The notes beneath the pieces were generated by a model that was not told the DNA's origin, did no database searches, and saw nothing but the letters and a program-made list of their open reading frames with translations. A DNA stretch of 64,000 nucleotides from Massospora cicadina (lineage: Eukaryota > Entomophthoromycota > Entomophthoromycetes > Entomophthorales > Entomophthoraceae). Positions 12,015 through 22,942 of this stretch are shown piece by piece. The stretch is from positions 1-64,000 of the forward strand of contig JAKSZP010008035.1 in the NCBI GenBank assembly GCA_022478985.1. Reading direction: 5' to 3'. The translations under genes and the position numbers were made by a program. How positions within the stretch are numbered: position 1 is the stretch's first letter; the number at the start of each line of letters is the position of its first letter.

Positions 12015-13016
12015 TGCTGTAAGTCATGGGGAGCGCCCCTCCATTTAGATCAGGAAGTGTTCCCTTTCCTATCAAAAATGGGTCTGAGAAGGGCAGCTAT
12101 CCCTCTCATCTCACAGGGCACCTTGCCCATGTGGTGGATGAGTGTTGGGTAACATCTTACCCTTTAAGGGTCCCGCCACCCACTATAGTTTTGACTTCAG
12201 CCAAATTAGTTTGGCTAATCAAGATAAATTTGTGCCAAAATATTAGAAAGTTAGCATTCCCTTGGAGCATCATTCAAAGAACTCTCCAATGGCATTGGTT
12301 CATTAGGAATTACTGATGCAAGTTTTAAACCCTCCCCAGCAGCGTTGCAAACCCTTCAATACTTCTATTTGAACCAGCGGACCTTGTAGTGGCTGGGTGC
12401 AGGCAGGTTGGCCATCCCAAACTTGTTCCCAACCTCATAGGATCGCCCCAATGTGGGGTGGCCTTGGGATGTTCCCAAGGCCCATTGACAAGATAAAGTT
12501 TCTCTAATAATCAAATCCAAAGAAAATCAGCATGTCAGGCATCTGTGGACAAACTGAAATTGACTTGGCCCACCACCAGAAGTTTCAAAGTCAGTTCTAA
12601 AAAATCTATTTCCCCTCACTCGAAGTTTGTCAGGGTAAGTGAACCTCTAGGGACCTAATCCCAAGCTTGTCAAAGCTATACCCCAAACTAATCATATATC
12701 TAAGCAGTCGTGACAACTGAGATAATTGACGGTTGCTTTTCCGTTTCATTTAATAAAAATTCTGTACCCAAAATTCAATTTTTCCCTTATGACAAAATTA
12801 AACCCCCCATCTCAATTTCAATTATCCCAGCACCTAAACCCTTGGGCCCTGGGGCTGTGTCAGCATGTTTTTTTTCAAGCTGCTATTTACATTTATGACC
12901 TTTTGGATCTTTCTGGTTTTTTTTCCTTACAACCCAATTTAACGTCACTCATGCACCAGCGCCTCTATTATTTGGGATTGCCTTCTGGGTGTTTGGGCAT
13001 CCAGACTAGCAGGTCA
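12015..13016 (+). repeat. 5' LTR of element G
   Basis: Starts TGCTGTAAGTCATGG. It is collinear with 16935-17942 over about 1 kb, including identical runs such as GGCAGCTATCCCTCTCATCT and CCAATGGCATTGG. The right end is set by loss of similarity after GACTAGCAGGTCA; exact end uncertain by about 10 bp. Confidence 0.82.
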
Positions 13017-13095
13017 ATCTAAAATTTATATGCCACCATCATGACATTTTCAACCGTCCAGTATTTTTCACAATTTACACCCTTCTTATTGAGAT

Positions 13096-13362
13096 GTGTG
13101 CAGCAGTGATCAGCTTTACCAGTTGGTGAGGGTTGTGAAGGAGTTTTGCTATGGGTGCACTGTCCTAGTGCCTTCAAAGTTTTACTCAGTCCACCCTCAA
13201 AGTGGGCTTTTCATGCTTGAAGCTGCTGACGTGGTTTTAATTTCTTATTCCAGCTCTGAATCAGTATCCATATTGATTCCAAAAACTGACGCTGCCCCTG
13301 AACCCATGTTAGTTTGTTCTAGCATACAAGCTTATAAATTGTTAGTGGTCCAGCATGGATAA
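13096..13362 (+). pseudogene. Short ORF between LTR and protease of element G
   Basis: 88 codons from ATG to stop, with beta-rich sequence (VVLISYSSSESVSILIPKTD). It occupies the place of Gag but has no capsid or zinc-knuckle motif and is far too short. It may be the linker upstream of protease left after a Gag deletion, or an out-of-frame piece. No function is assigned. Confidence 0.35.
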
Positions 13363-13439
13363 AAAATTATTCAACCCCTTTGTCATGCTAGTTCTGCTTC
13401 TATCGCAAACTTTGTTATTTCCCCTGATCTAATTGTAAT

Positions 13440-13640
13440 CTACCACTTATAAGAAGATATTTCTGTAGCCATCAATAAACAGAATATCTCATACTTCTTA
13501 TTACCAATGAAAATTAGTATAGGGGTGCACCGGGTGTCTTTTAGAGTCCTAGTTGACACAGGAGCAGTGGGTAAGTTCATGAGTATGGATTTTTCCCAGT
13601 AAGCTCAATCTGGACTTGGAACTGGGCCCATCAGTATTGT
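13440..13640 (+). pseudogene. Element G aspartic protease
   Basis: Frame reads LPMKISIGVHRVSFRVLVDTGAVGKFMS. The catalytic DTGA is intact at 13555-13566, within the expected hydrophobic strand (FRVLVDTGA). The upstream GLP-like strand and downstream F-M-S match retropepsins of chromoviruses, which cleave the Gag-Pol polyprotein. The frame stops at about 13602 and shifts after it. Confidence 0.7.
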
Positions 13641-14059
13641 TTGCATCATTGGCCGCCCAACTCTCCTTCAGAGTGCAGCGCTCCATGTCTTTATTTGTCC
13701 ATAAGTTTAGTTTTTACAATTGCTTCTCTGTTATGCCCAATTTTGTGTTCCCAGTGATTTTGGGTGTGGGGTTTGGTGGCGTCAGCAGCATGTGAGAATT
13801 CACTTGGAGACAAAAATGCTGTACCTCTCCAACAATCAGGTGGAAGGCGATTTTTCATTGTTGGATACTCTCACTAAAGCGTGTGGACAAGGTTCTATTA
13901 CAACCCTTGTTACCCTGTTGAGCTTCCACCAGATTTCCTCGCCAATGTGATGGGCTATCAGAGCATCTTTGACTCTGGTAAGGCTAAATCTTCTTTCTCA
14001 TCTTACAGAATTTGGTTGAATTTCTGAACAACGGTGCACATGGTTAATATAAACTTTCT

Positions 14060-14720
14060 TTTATACTCACATATGGCGGAGGAGAATGTGGCCCTCAATA
14101 CATGGTTGGACGACATGCTCAATAAGGGCTGGTTGTTTTAAGAGACATCTCCAGTTGCCTCCCCTAATTTCTTTGCCAAATAGACAGATGGGTCACTTCA
14201 TCACCGTTTATATTATGGGCACCTCAATAAGATTATGGTTCATGACCCCTACCCCTTCCATTGGAGCAGACCATAGGCCATGTGATTGCTAAGTTGCGGG
14301 TGTTTGAAAAATTGGATCTTACGAATGCCTTTAATCAAATTTTGATAAAGGAAGGCCAGGAGTGGTTTACCGCTGTTAAAACAAAATGAGTCATATTTTA
14401 AATTTGGGTGATGCCCTTTGGGCTGAAGAATGCACCCGTAACATTCCAGAGAATAATTGATAGTGTGCTAGGGTATCTCAGATTCTCCTGCTCAGTCACT
14501 TATATTATGATATCCTGGTACATTCCCCCTCCCCCAAACAACATGCAAAGGGTCTGGAGGCAGAAGTGGCGGTCCTGCATAAAGCTGGCATGTTTTCCAA
14601 GCTGGCAAAATGTGAATTCTAATGGGAAGAATTCACCTTCTTGGGTAATCTCATCTTGAAGGATGGCTATGTCATCCCGCCCAGAAAGATTGGACGCCAT
14701 CCATGAGTGGCCAACTCAAA
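14060..14720 (+). pseudogene. Element G reverse transcriptase
   Basis: Fingers begin at 14073 with MAEENVALNTWLDDMLNKGW. The conserved MPFGLKNAP with FQRII lies at 14409-14460, and the catalytic box at about 14500-14530 reads as LYYDILVHSPSP against consensus YLDDILVHS, so one Asp is lost. It continues HAKGLEAEVAVLHKAGMFSK and LAKCEF, the standard palm-to-thumb segment. Three frames are used in turn, so it is inactive. Confidence 0.8.
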
Positions 14721-14791
14721 CAACTCAGAAGCAATTAAGAAGGTTTTTGGGCACCATTATCTTCTTATAAATTATCCCTGTACTTTCAGAG

Positions 14792-15240
14792 TTGGCCGCA
14801 CCATTGCATCTTTTTACTGTCAAGAATATACCTTTCCTCTTGACGCCCAAGTGCCAACAGGAATTCAATTCTATTAAAGAGGTGTTCTCGTCACTACCAA
14901 TCCTCAAGCATGTGGATCCTTTCAACCCCTATATTGTAACATGCGATGCTTCTTCAACCACTGCAGAGGTGTTTTGCTCCAGGACACAATGGATTGGAAC
15001 ACCTTTCACTTACTATTCCCACAAGTATTCTTCAACTGAGTAATCTTGGGCAATCTACAACAAGGAGTTGGCAGCCGTGGCGTGGGCCTTGACCCACTGG
15101 TGATATCTCTTGCAGGGTGATCAGCACGAATTGAATGTGTTGACTGACCACAAAGTGCTACTATATTTTTTCAAGACAAAAAGTTGTTTCACCATCAGAC
15201 TTGATTCTTTGGGACCTGTGCAGCTTCAACTTTAAATATG
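14792..15240 (+). pseudogene. Element G RNase H
   Basis: Open from 14792 to 15043: FLLTPKCQQEFNSIKEVFSS (connection) and then IVTCDASSTT, with the first catalytic Asp of RNase H intact, and PFTYYSHKYSSTE before a stop where the next catalytic Glu block begins. From 15061 another frame gives NKELAAVAWALTHW. It degrades the RNA strand during replication when intact. Confidence 0.72.
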
Positions 15241-15599
15241 AGTTTGTAAAGAAAGCTCTGAACGTTTTCACCAATTTTCTGTGTTGTAATCCTGTGCTCT
15301 GCCCAGCTGATTCAGAGGAAGAAGATCTCATCATGGTCGTTCCCCCGCTCAAATCTTGTCCATTGTACCTCCCATGGTTTCAGCTGTTAACCTAGATCCA
15401 GATGCATCTTTGGTATCATGGGTCTTTGCTGCGCAGCAACCATGTGCAAATGGGCGTACATTATGGAGCAGTTGTCCCCCCCGCCTCCAAGCACTTTTTA
15501 TATTCTTTGGCTATTAGGAATCATCCAGGCTAGGTCATGGGTGTGGGTCCCTCCTCTCCTCCAAGCTTAAGTCATTTGAGCACATCATGATCCTCCAGC

Positions 15600-16400
15600 A
15601 TTAAGTCACCCTGGGAACAAGATGTGCATTGATTTGGTTAAAGGCACTTGTAACTGACCTGGTTTATCAAAAGATATTCCAAACTGGGTCAGGTATTCAT
15701 GACTTGCGTACGGTCCAATTGGACTGGTCAGGTAGGAATGGACTTCTTCGCCCTTTTCAGCAGGCAGTGGGTCCATGGACATTGGTGTCCGTGTAAATTA
15801 TTGTTGAACTACCAATCTCCAAGGGGTTCACGGAGATTATGGTGGTTATAGACCGCTTTACAAAACTCACCTTGTCTATCCCTTGCTCCTTCTCCATTAC
15901 TTCTAAAGAGACTGCCCGCCTATTCATGCATAATGTGTTCTCAATGCTCAGCCTCCTTCAGGAAATTGTCAGTGACTGTGAGCCCCAATTTATGGCGCAA
16001 CTTTGGAACAAGCTCTTGGCAATTTTGAAGATTACGCCCTGCTGCTCCACTGTATACCATCCAAAGTTGTATGGTCAAACCAAACGAGTCAACCAGATCC
16101 TGGAACAGTACCTGAAGTGCTACGCTAAAGCTGCTCAAGATACCTGGTCAGATGACCTTCCCATTTCCCAATTTGCATACAACAATGAAACACATGCATC
16201 CATGGGCTTCTCCCTGTATGAAGCAACCTTGGGTTATAATCCCTCTTTTTTGGTTGGTCTGTGCCTTTGTCCTGAGGTACCAGCTGCTGCCAACTATGCC
16301 CAGAATATTTGAGATACCCAGTTCCTGTTTTGGGAGCATCTAACTAAAGCCACAAGCGATTACAAGCATTTTGTGGATTAGAAGCACCTCCCATCTCATA
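15600..16400 (+). pseudogene. Element G integrase core
   Basis: The frame 15839-16312 is open for 157 codons. MVVIDRFTKLTLSIPC carries the first catalytic Asp. IVSDCEPQFMAQLWNKL is the second (consensus SDRGPQF), followed by TVYHPKLYGQTKRVNQILEQ, the chromovirus 'YHPQTDGQTERVNQ.LE' block with the catalytic Glu (consensus TERVN) read as Lys. Then LPISQFAYNNETHASMGFSL. Integrases of this class insert the cDNA into chromatin. The substitution of Glu and the loss of an open N-terminal HHCC domain mean it is dead. Confidence 0.85.
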
Positions 16401-16408
16401 AATTAACC

Positions 16409-16810
16409 GTGGGGCAATATGCCATGCTCAACATATTCCACTTGAGAATTCAGGCGCCCACACGGAAGTTGGACAATAAACGCTTGGGTCTTTTTTTGGT
16501 GGAGGAAGACTTAGGAATTGACACCTTCCATATGGTGTTGCCATCCCACTGGAAGCAACAATCGGTGTTCCATGCCTCTCTTATGTTCCCGTTTAAGGGA
16601 TCAATTCCAGTAAACTCTGGACCCTTATAATTGAGGGCGTGGAAGAAGCTGAGGTTGAGGATATCCTGGCTTCCCAAAGTTCCTGCAGGTTAATACAATC
16701 TTTAGTCACGTGGAAAGAATTCCTGGCCTACAAGAATAGCTGGGTTAGTGTGCAAGATGCAAAAACTAGTTGGAGATTGTTGAATTTTTCCATGCCACCC
16801 ACCCAGATGC
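16409..16810 (+). pseudogene. Element G integrase C-terminus and chromodomain
   Basis: From 16409 the GPY/F-like module reads QAPTRKLDNKRLGLFLVEED, then LPSHWKQQSVFHASL, typical after the core. From about 16637 the frame 16639-17073 gives a chromodomain: EVEDIL, then LVTWKEF, NSW and a hydrophobic C-terminal helix. This aligns with the family pattern 'YEVE.IL......Y.VKW.GY....NTWEP...L'. Chromodomains guide integration to marked heterochromatin in chromoviruses. The second aromatic-cage Trp (VTW-K) is present; the initial Tyr is Ala. Confidence 0.72.
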
Positions 16811-16923
16811 CTCCCATACACCCACCCCAAAAAAATTCTATGCTAATACCGATTACTTTGCTCAAGGCCCATAAAGATGTGGCCCTCGCTCAATTTCCCA
16901 TTGGTGGTTCCCCTCCTATGGCA

Positions 16924-16934
16924 AAAGGGAAGGG
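16924..16934 (+). promoter_or_regulatory. Polypurine tract of element G
   Basis: AAAAGGGAAGGG directly before the 3' LTR start, in the expected position for the plus-strand primer. Confidence 0.75.
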
Positions 16935-17942
16935 TAATTTAAGCCTTGGAGAGCTCCCCCTCCATTTGGATTGGGGGTGTTCCATTTCCCATCAAAAAAG
17001 GGTCCAAGGAGGGCAGCTATCCCTCTCATCTCACAGGGCGACCTTGCCCATGTGGTGGATAAGTGTTGGGTAACAGCTTACCCTTTAAGGATCCCACAAC
17101 ACATCACAGTTTTGACTTAAGCCAAATATGTACATCGAACTAAGGGAATTTGTGCTAAAATTAAGAAAGTTAGCATTACCATGGGGCATCATTAAAAGAA
17201 CTCGCCAATGGCATTGGGACATTATGAAATTCTGACGTGAGTTTGAAACCCTCCACGGCAGTATCAAAACCACCTCTCAATATTTTTAGTTTAAACCAGC
17301 AGACCCATGATTGACTGGGTGCAGGCGGGTTGACCATCCCAAACCTGTCCTAACCTCATGGGACTGCCCCTATGTGGTGTGGCCTTGGGAGGTTCCTGAA
17401 GCCTGTTGGGCGAGATTCTGCCACTCTAGTTAAAAACCTAAGAAAATTGGCAACTCAAGAATCCGTGGATAAACTGACAGTTACTTGCCCACCACTAACA
17501 ATTTTTTAAGTCAGTTCTAGATAAAACATTTCCCTCTCACTCAGAGTTTGTTGGGTTAGGAGAATCTTGAGGGCCCTAATCCCAAGCTTGTCTAAGCTAT
17601 TCCCCAAAATAATCGTCTATCTAATCAGTCATAACACATTAAGAGAATTGAGGGATGATTTTCCAATTTTAAATTCAATAAAAATTCTGTATGCACAATC
17701 CAATTTTTTTCCTTATGAAGGAAAGAAACCCCCCATCCCAATCTCACTTTTCCCAGCACCTAAACCCACGGGACCTGGGGACATGTCAGCCTGGTTTGTT
17801 GCTAGGTTACTGTTTTCATTTATGACCTTTTGGAGTTCTCTGGTTGATTTCCTCACAACATAATTTAACGTCGCTCAGGTAGCAGCGCCTCTGGCATTTG
17901 GGCTTGCCTTCTTAGTGTTTTAGCATCCTGACTGGCTGGTCA
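16935..17942 (+). repeat. 3' LTR of element G
   Basis: Starts TAATTTAAGCCTTGG where the 5' copy has TGCTGTAAGTCATGG. It is collinear over about 1 kb with 12015-13016 and ends near GACTGGCTGGTCA. Confidence 0.82.
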
Positions 17943-18199
17943 TCATAAACTTCTTTTTGCTTCCATAATGACAAGTTTCATACATTGAAGCACTGTTGGT
18001 CTTTCCTGTTTACCAGTCCTAACAGTTTTATCATCTGAGGATGACCTCATATATGACCTCCTTTGTTGCTCCAATTTATAATCATCAGAAAATCCAAAAA
18101 TGCGGAGTGAGCTTTGATGATGAGTGGTCAATACACAAATAACTAATGGCATGCTCTATAAATTGGTAAAAAAGTGGCTACTTTTGTCCGCCTTCTGAT

Positions 18200-19150
18200 T
18201 TGACTGAGGTCTTATGGAAGGGAATACTATTATTAGACATGGTGCAGTGCGAAAAACTCACTAATGGTTAAAATCCTGATATTATTGGGAAGGAATGCTC
18301 AGTTTATTATAAAATGTTTTGGATGCCTGTATCACCTGATACTATCATGATAGACCCAACCCAAGGCTTTAACACCAAATAAATCCTCTGACCCCTTTTA
18401 TATGGTAAGCATTGACGTTATAGATCCCCTTCCTAAAGGAGTCCACATTCACCAAAATAAATTAATTGGGCCATGGATCACCTTACCAAATGGATCAAAG
18501 CTATATTCATTCCTACAGCCACTCCTCAAGCAACCTCCTTAACTTTGTACTGGCAACTCTTTATAAAACATGGTAGTCCAAGGGTACTTTTATCTAACAT
18601 TGTCCTAAATTCTTCTTCAAAGGTGTCTGAGTATTAACTGCCTACTTGGCACTTTTCAGGCTTTCACAGCACACTACAACCCCTCCATTAATAGGTTTGT
18701 AGAAAGAGTTAATGGAACTTATATCTCAATTATATCAAAGATGGCTTCTACTGACTCAATATGATGAAATCAATTATTACTCGGCCCTACTTGCCTAATG
18801 GATCAACTAAACAGGGTGATAAAGATGTTCCTCTTTAAGGCGCTTTACAAAAGGGAAACTCTCTTACTAACTAGTTTATAATTATTGCTGAGCGATAATT
18901 AACTCCCAAAACTTCCAAAATCATTCTGCGCAACTTAATTGATGAGATTGTACAACTGCAACCCTTGGTCATGGATGCTTTGGTTTATACCACGAAAAGG
19001 AGAAGGGACAAAGCAAACTATGATGCCCTCTTTGACGGTGTACCAACCAGGGAAAATAGTAATGTTCAATCCTCATCACCTCAGAGGAAGAACAGCAAGC
19101 TTATGACATTTTTGATTTGAATCATATGAGTCCTACATTAACTTGGGTCA
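18200..19150 (+). pseudogene. Element A integrase (resumes after element G)
   Basis: Plus-strand integrase pieces: VSIDVIDPLPKG at about 18407-18440, MDHLTKWIKAIFIPTATPQA at about 18473-18530 (first Asp block, consensus VDHLTKW), then KHGSPRVLLSN near 18567-18600 (second block, with SDNG reduced to SN). The C-terminal block with ISIISKMAS and later residues is faint to about 19100. It directly continues the pol order broken at 12015. Confidence 0.72.
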
Positions 19151-19240
19151 GAATAATTTAATGTTAGTGCTAATAAAGGTACAGTTACAACTGAGTACAT
19201 GAGCGATTTCTTACTATTTTTGTGCACACCAACAGGGTCT

Positions 19241-19250
19241 AAAGGGGCAT
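19241..19250 (+). promoter_or_regulatory. Polypurine tract of element A
   Basis: AAAGGGGCAT ends at the base before the 3' LTR TGTCAGAACT. Confidence 0.72.
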
Positions 19251-19766
19251 TGTCAGAACTCACACTGCAGACGAGGACAAATTGAATAAAGTTAACTTGA
19301 ATCTTCTCTACTCACCAATGAGATAATTATTGACCCTAACTTAACAAAGGTATCAGCTCTTGAATTGTCCGACGGAAGAAGAGATCAGATGCCTTTAAAT
19401 CAAGGTGACAAAGAGTCCATTCTATTAATTCCAGAAGACTACTATGACACAAAGGAAGACGTCTTTTCACGCGCCAATTCCTGAAGTCCAAAGAGATCCT
19501 AGTCATTAGTCCCAAGAAACGTTCAATGCGTGTAAACCCTATCACCATATATATACCCAACCTTTAAATAAACAATTTATTATTTTTCACTTATATAATG
19601 TTTAAATAAACTTCTTATTTCAGGATTTTATAGATCTATTCAGCAAGACTTGTTCATCCTGGTGGTTCTGGCCTTTTTCTGTAATTTATTTAAGGCAACA
19701 ACATTTTACTCTGAGCAGCTTCAAAGCCTACCCTATTGCCCAATCCTGCTATTTACATTGCTAACG
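19251..19766 (+). repeat. 3' LTR of element A
   Basis: Starts with intact TGTCAGAACTCACAC and matches 6811-7329 across its length. A TATA-like CATATATATACCC lies at about 19544 and an AATAAA at about 19566, suitable for promoter and polyadenylation signals. Confidence 0.8.
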
Positions 19767-20800
19767 CATTATATTACATATAGTGAGGTTTTTGTCAAGG
19801 GTTCACTTCACCAATTAACTAAATATCATGGAGGATGATTTGTTACACCAGAGATAATGGATCCTTGCATAGAGCTGAGAAAACTCAGGGCCTTAAGAAA
19901 CCTATGCTGATGTAGTGATTGGCAAAGTGGCATGGGTTGAATATCAGCTAAAAGAGCATTTAAACGTACGTGTGTTACTAGTAGATTAGATTAAATATTG
20001 AGACTATGATTATAGGGAAGCCTTAATATCTTTATTGTAAATCTCATTAGCAATTATAAGAGAACAAACTTTTTGATACTGGTGGGTATTGGACTTTTCA
20101 ATAAAATTAAAATTCCAAGTCCTTTTGAAGGCTATACAAGTATTAGTCACTATAGCTCCAGCAATATATCCTAGTAGACTTCTGGTCACTAGGCAAGTCT
20201 ATTGACGGAAATGAGGGATTTGTCAAGGCAAATCTCTACTAGTACACGGTCAATATCTCTAAAATCTAGTTAAAGGTCGAGTTTTAAAATGATATATCGT
20301 GATTAGTTAAATTCAGGGGTAATATAGCCTTGGTAGAAGTCCAGGATTGAGTAGGGTATGGCAATTTCTGGGGCGATCTAGAGGAATATAGAGGATTCCA
20401 TTAGGCACAGTCTTTCCTAATCGATATGGCAGTTTCAGGAGATCTCCAAGATAATATCTTTATCAGGTAATTTGGAGGATTTAAGAGGGCTTTTAGATTT
20501 TAATTGCTCGTTTTGGTGTTATTGGTTGTTACAATTCTAGTAGCTTCCCCTGAGGTGAAACTCCCTTGCTCAAGTTGCAAATTATTTCATGTTTAAACTT
20601 CATATGGACTATTACAAATCCCACATTCTTAATTATGGTAGATAATGTATTTCTTCATTAGTAAGTTTTATCTTTGTGTTATTGTTTCAAGAGACAACAA
20701 TCTTCATAGTGCTCTCCCATTTTTAGTATGTGGTATTAAAACTATGGTACTATCCTTCAGAATCCTTACGTTGCAAGCATCATACCATTGGCTTTTTTAA
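19767..20800. other. Degenerate sequence, unassigned
   Basis: Stop-dense on both strands, no LTR or domain seen. It lies upstream of the integrase tail at 20845 and could hold the rest of that element in unrecognisable form. Confidence 0.4.
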
Positions 20801-20844
20801 ATATACTTAGCCATCACTGGGTAAAGCATTTATCACTCAAGTAG

Positions 20845-21240
20845 CTCTATGGACGAGAAGTTGCCTTTACTACCTTACCCACTCAATAAGCGCCGACTGA
20901 TTTAACCTGCCACCTGGCAACTATCAGAAAGAGTTTATTGATATTTTGATCAAGATAAGCTAAAAATGGCTAAAAAGAATCAGCTATTATAAGTATTCAA
21001 GATGAAAGTCAATAAGAATTAGGATGCCAGATATTACAATAGGAGAAAAGCTTGTGTTATATCATTTATGAGGAAGTCAGTCAGAGAAGTTCAACGCCAT
21101 CTTAATTGAACCAAAGTCTTACTTGGGCAAAAAAGAGCAAGTACCTTATTATATATGTCAATAAAAAAATTGTTTAACAGAGTTCATGCACAACATCTTA
21201 TATCCTTACCATGGTCTAATCTTAAAATGGTAGTGTTGTA
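20845..21240 (+). pseudogene. Integrase C-terminal remnant of a gypsy element
   Basis: LYGREVAFTTLPTQ at 20845 matches the 'LYGR.P.LP' block that follows the integrase core (element D has VLYGRHPALPTL). Further on, a K/N/Y-rich segment near 20965-21050 (DARYYNRRK) matches the linker, and KLVLYH with a degenerate GPY-like region runs to about 21240. Same strand and spacing as the purine tract at 21841. The catalytic core upstream could not be read. Confidence 0.5.
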
Positions 21241-21840
21241 AATAAAGCAACCAATGATTTCAGATAATTCCTTGATCTCAAGAAGGAAACAAATAGCAAT
21301 ATAGTATTGAAAAGGATAGATAGTAATGTAGATATATGATATCAAATGGAAACGGTCAGGATCCTTATGTACCCTTGCAATTGTTTATATAGTTTTTACT
21401 ACGACAGCAGTCCTTTTATATCCACCTAACTGAGATAACTTAATAGTTAGATTATAGAGACTTTAAACTCTTTTTAAATACCCAGGGTGATAGAGGTAAA
21501 TTAAAACCTCACTAATGAAAGAAGAACTCAGCCTAATGCCGCCTTTAATGGATGAATGACTGATAGTAATATTGAAGTAGTTTAACCATTAAAACATCGG
21601 TGATCAATATCAGTATTATCAAATTTTATAATCATACTTTTTCAATAAAAATAATGGTATAGAATCTAGATGCTTCAAGTTAGCGTTGTTAAGTGAGCCT
21701 GTAAGCTAAAAGTAAAAAGAGGCAATAAAAATTTGTAACAATATGAGCTCCACATCTGACTTATATGTGAATATTAGAAATTGGACAATTGCCCATCCCT
21801 GGCTTCAAGAAAAAAATGTTTTGGGTCAAAAAATGGCTGA

Positions 21841-22490
21841 AAGGGGAAATGTCAGACATTTACAAGTTTGCAATTAGGATAGGACCATTATTAAACAATA
21901 TAATGATATTATCGTTAAAAACATCCTGGTTGATTCTCAGTGGTACCCCTCAACTTGAGGTAACACTTTTGATGATACTACACAGGAAAATATCATGAGG
22001 TTATGCAGTTGGATTGCCCCAGCCATGTGGCGGAACAAGGGGAGTCCATTGTAGTTTCCTCCCAAGGCCACAACTAGTTCAAATCAAACATCTAAGTGTT
22101 ACACCCCCTTTTTTAGGTTTGGTTGGGATTGCCAAATGCTGCAAATATATTCTCTAATAAGATTGGCTTAAATATCAAAATTTTTACCCCATGGGTTTGT
22201 CTTTCCTAAGAACAATTCCCAGCTGTCATATCACCAAAGTGAAGTGAGTTTTTGAGCTCTGATAGGTTGAATTTCCATGTTACCTAATTCAGACCCTACT
22301 AAGTTACTCTGAACTTGCCATTGATTTCCCTTTGACCCTCAATACCGTTTAAATACTGACAGTAAGATATCTAGAGGATTCATTTTTTACCCCATGCCAC
22401 CACTAATAAAAACATATAAACCCAGCTTTTTGATTATTGGTGTTTTTTATCCTCACTATAGATAAAAAAAATTTTGTGGAATCTAGCAGA
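21841..22490 (+). repeat. Purine tract and probable 3' LTR start; possible second LTR end inside
   Basis: AAGGGGAAA at 21841-21849 is followed directly by TGTCAGACATT, the same tract-plus-LTR start as elements A and D. A second LTR-like start, TGTTACACCCCC, occurs at 22098, with a TATA box (ACATATAAACCC, about 22410-22421) and, after it, TTGGCACCATTGAGC near 22494 resembling a tRNA-primed binding site. Whether 21850 and 22098 belong to one LTR or two is unclear. No partner LTR found. Confidence 0.4.
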
Positions 22491-22735
22491 AATTGGCACC
22501 ATTGAGCAACAATTAACTGGATTCCCATCCTATACATTTGAGAGAACTTATATCTGGTCTTGAAGCATTCACAGTGTGACAAAGTTTCTAAATCTTTATC
22601 TTATATTTTTAACCCATTAAGGAAACAGAAACCAAAAAGAGTTTGTTGAATTTTATGTTGAATGACTATAAATTATATTAATGTTCTCTTATATTAAATC
22701 ACATGTATAAGAAAGGCTCAACTAAAGAAGTTATT

Positions 22736-22942
22736 TCCTCTGTCATTAAGAAGAAGAGCAATCAAATCCTATAAAAAATTTCTTCATAAAACCCAAGATA
22801 ATTATAAAGATAATGCTACTAATTTATAGCTGGCAGAATAAAAATCGAGTCCCTCCTAATATGGCCAGCGATTAAGATAGATTACATCTTCTAGAGCCCC
22901 TTTTAATAGGTTTTGATTGCTCTTCTTCTTAATGACAGAGGA
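22736..22942. repeat. 207-bp fold-back with 31-bp perfect inverted arms
   Basis: CCTCTGTCATTAAGAAGAAG at 22737-22756, continuing to 22766, is perfectly complementary to 22912-22941 (one more A-T pair at 22736/22942). The arms extend inward to 22777/22901 with only two mismatches in 42 pairs, and the loop is about 123 bp. The right arm touches or overlaps the start of LTR-B1 (TGACAGAGG at 22933). It may be a MITE-like insertion or an inverted duplication at the LTR edge. Such intact arms are out of character with the decayed sequence around them. Confidence 0.7.

Larger units (their letters stand above)
12015..17942 (+). mobile_element. Element G: chromovirus (Ty3/gypsy) nested in element A
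   Basis: Two direct LTRs (about 12015-13016 and 16935-17942) flank protease, RT, RNase H, integrase and chromodomain, all on plus. Total about 5.93 kb, ends placed to within about 10 bp. It sits between the RNase H and integrase of element A, so it inserted after A. The internal region is only 3.9 kb: the 0.5 kb between the 5' LTR and the protease is too short for a normal Gag and none is recognisable. Neighbouring 5-bp flanks (cccaa, tcata) do not form a clean duplication. Confidence 0.85.
6811..19766 (+). mobile_element. Element A: Ty3/gypsy LTR retrotransposon with nested element G
   Basis: Bounded by two direct LTRs of matching sequence (6811-7329 and 19251-19766) and reading on plus in the order Gag with collagen-like block, protease, RT, RNase H, [element G], integrase, polypurine tract, 3' LTR. 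The total is 12,956 bp. Removing G (about 5.93 kb) leaves about 7.0 kb, a normal gypsy size. The LTRs differ at many positions and all ORFs are broken, so it is an old insertion, and G inserted later. The 5-bp flanks (cgtca left, cattata right) do not form a clear target duplication, probably through decay or an imprecisely placed end. Confidence 0.82.
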
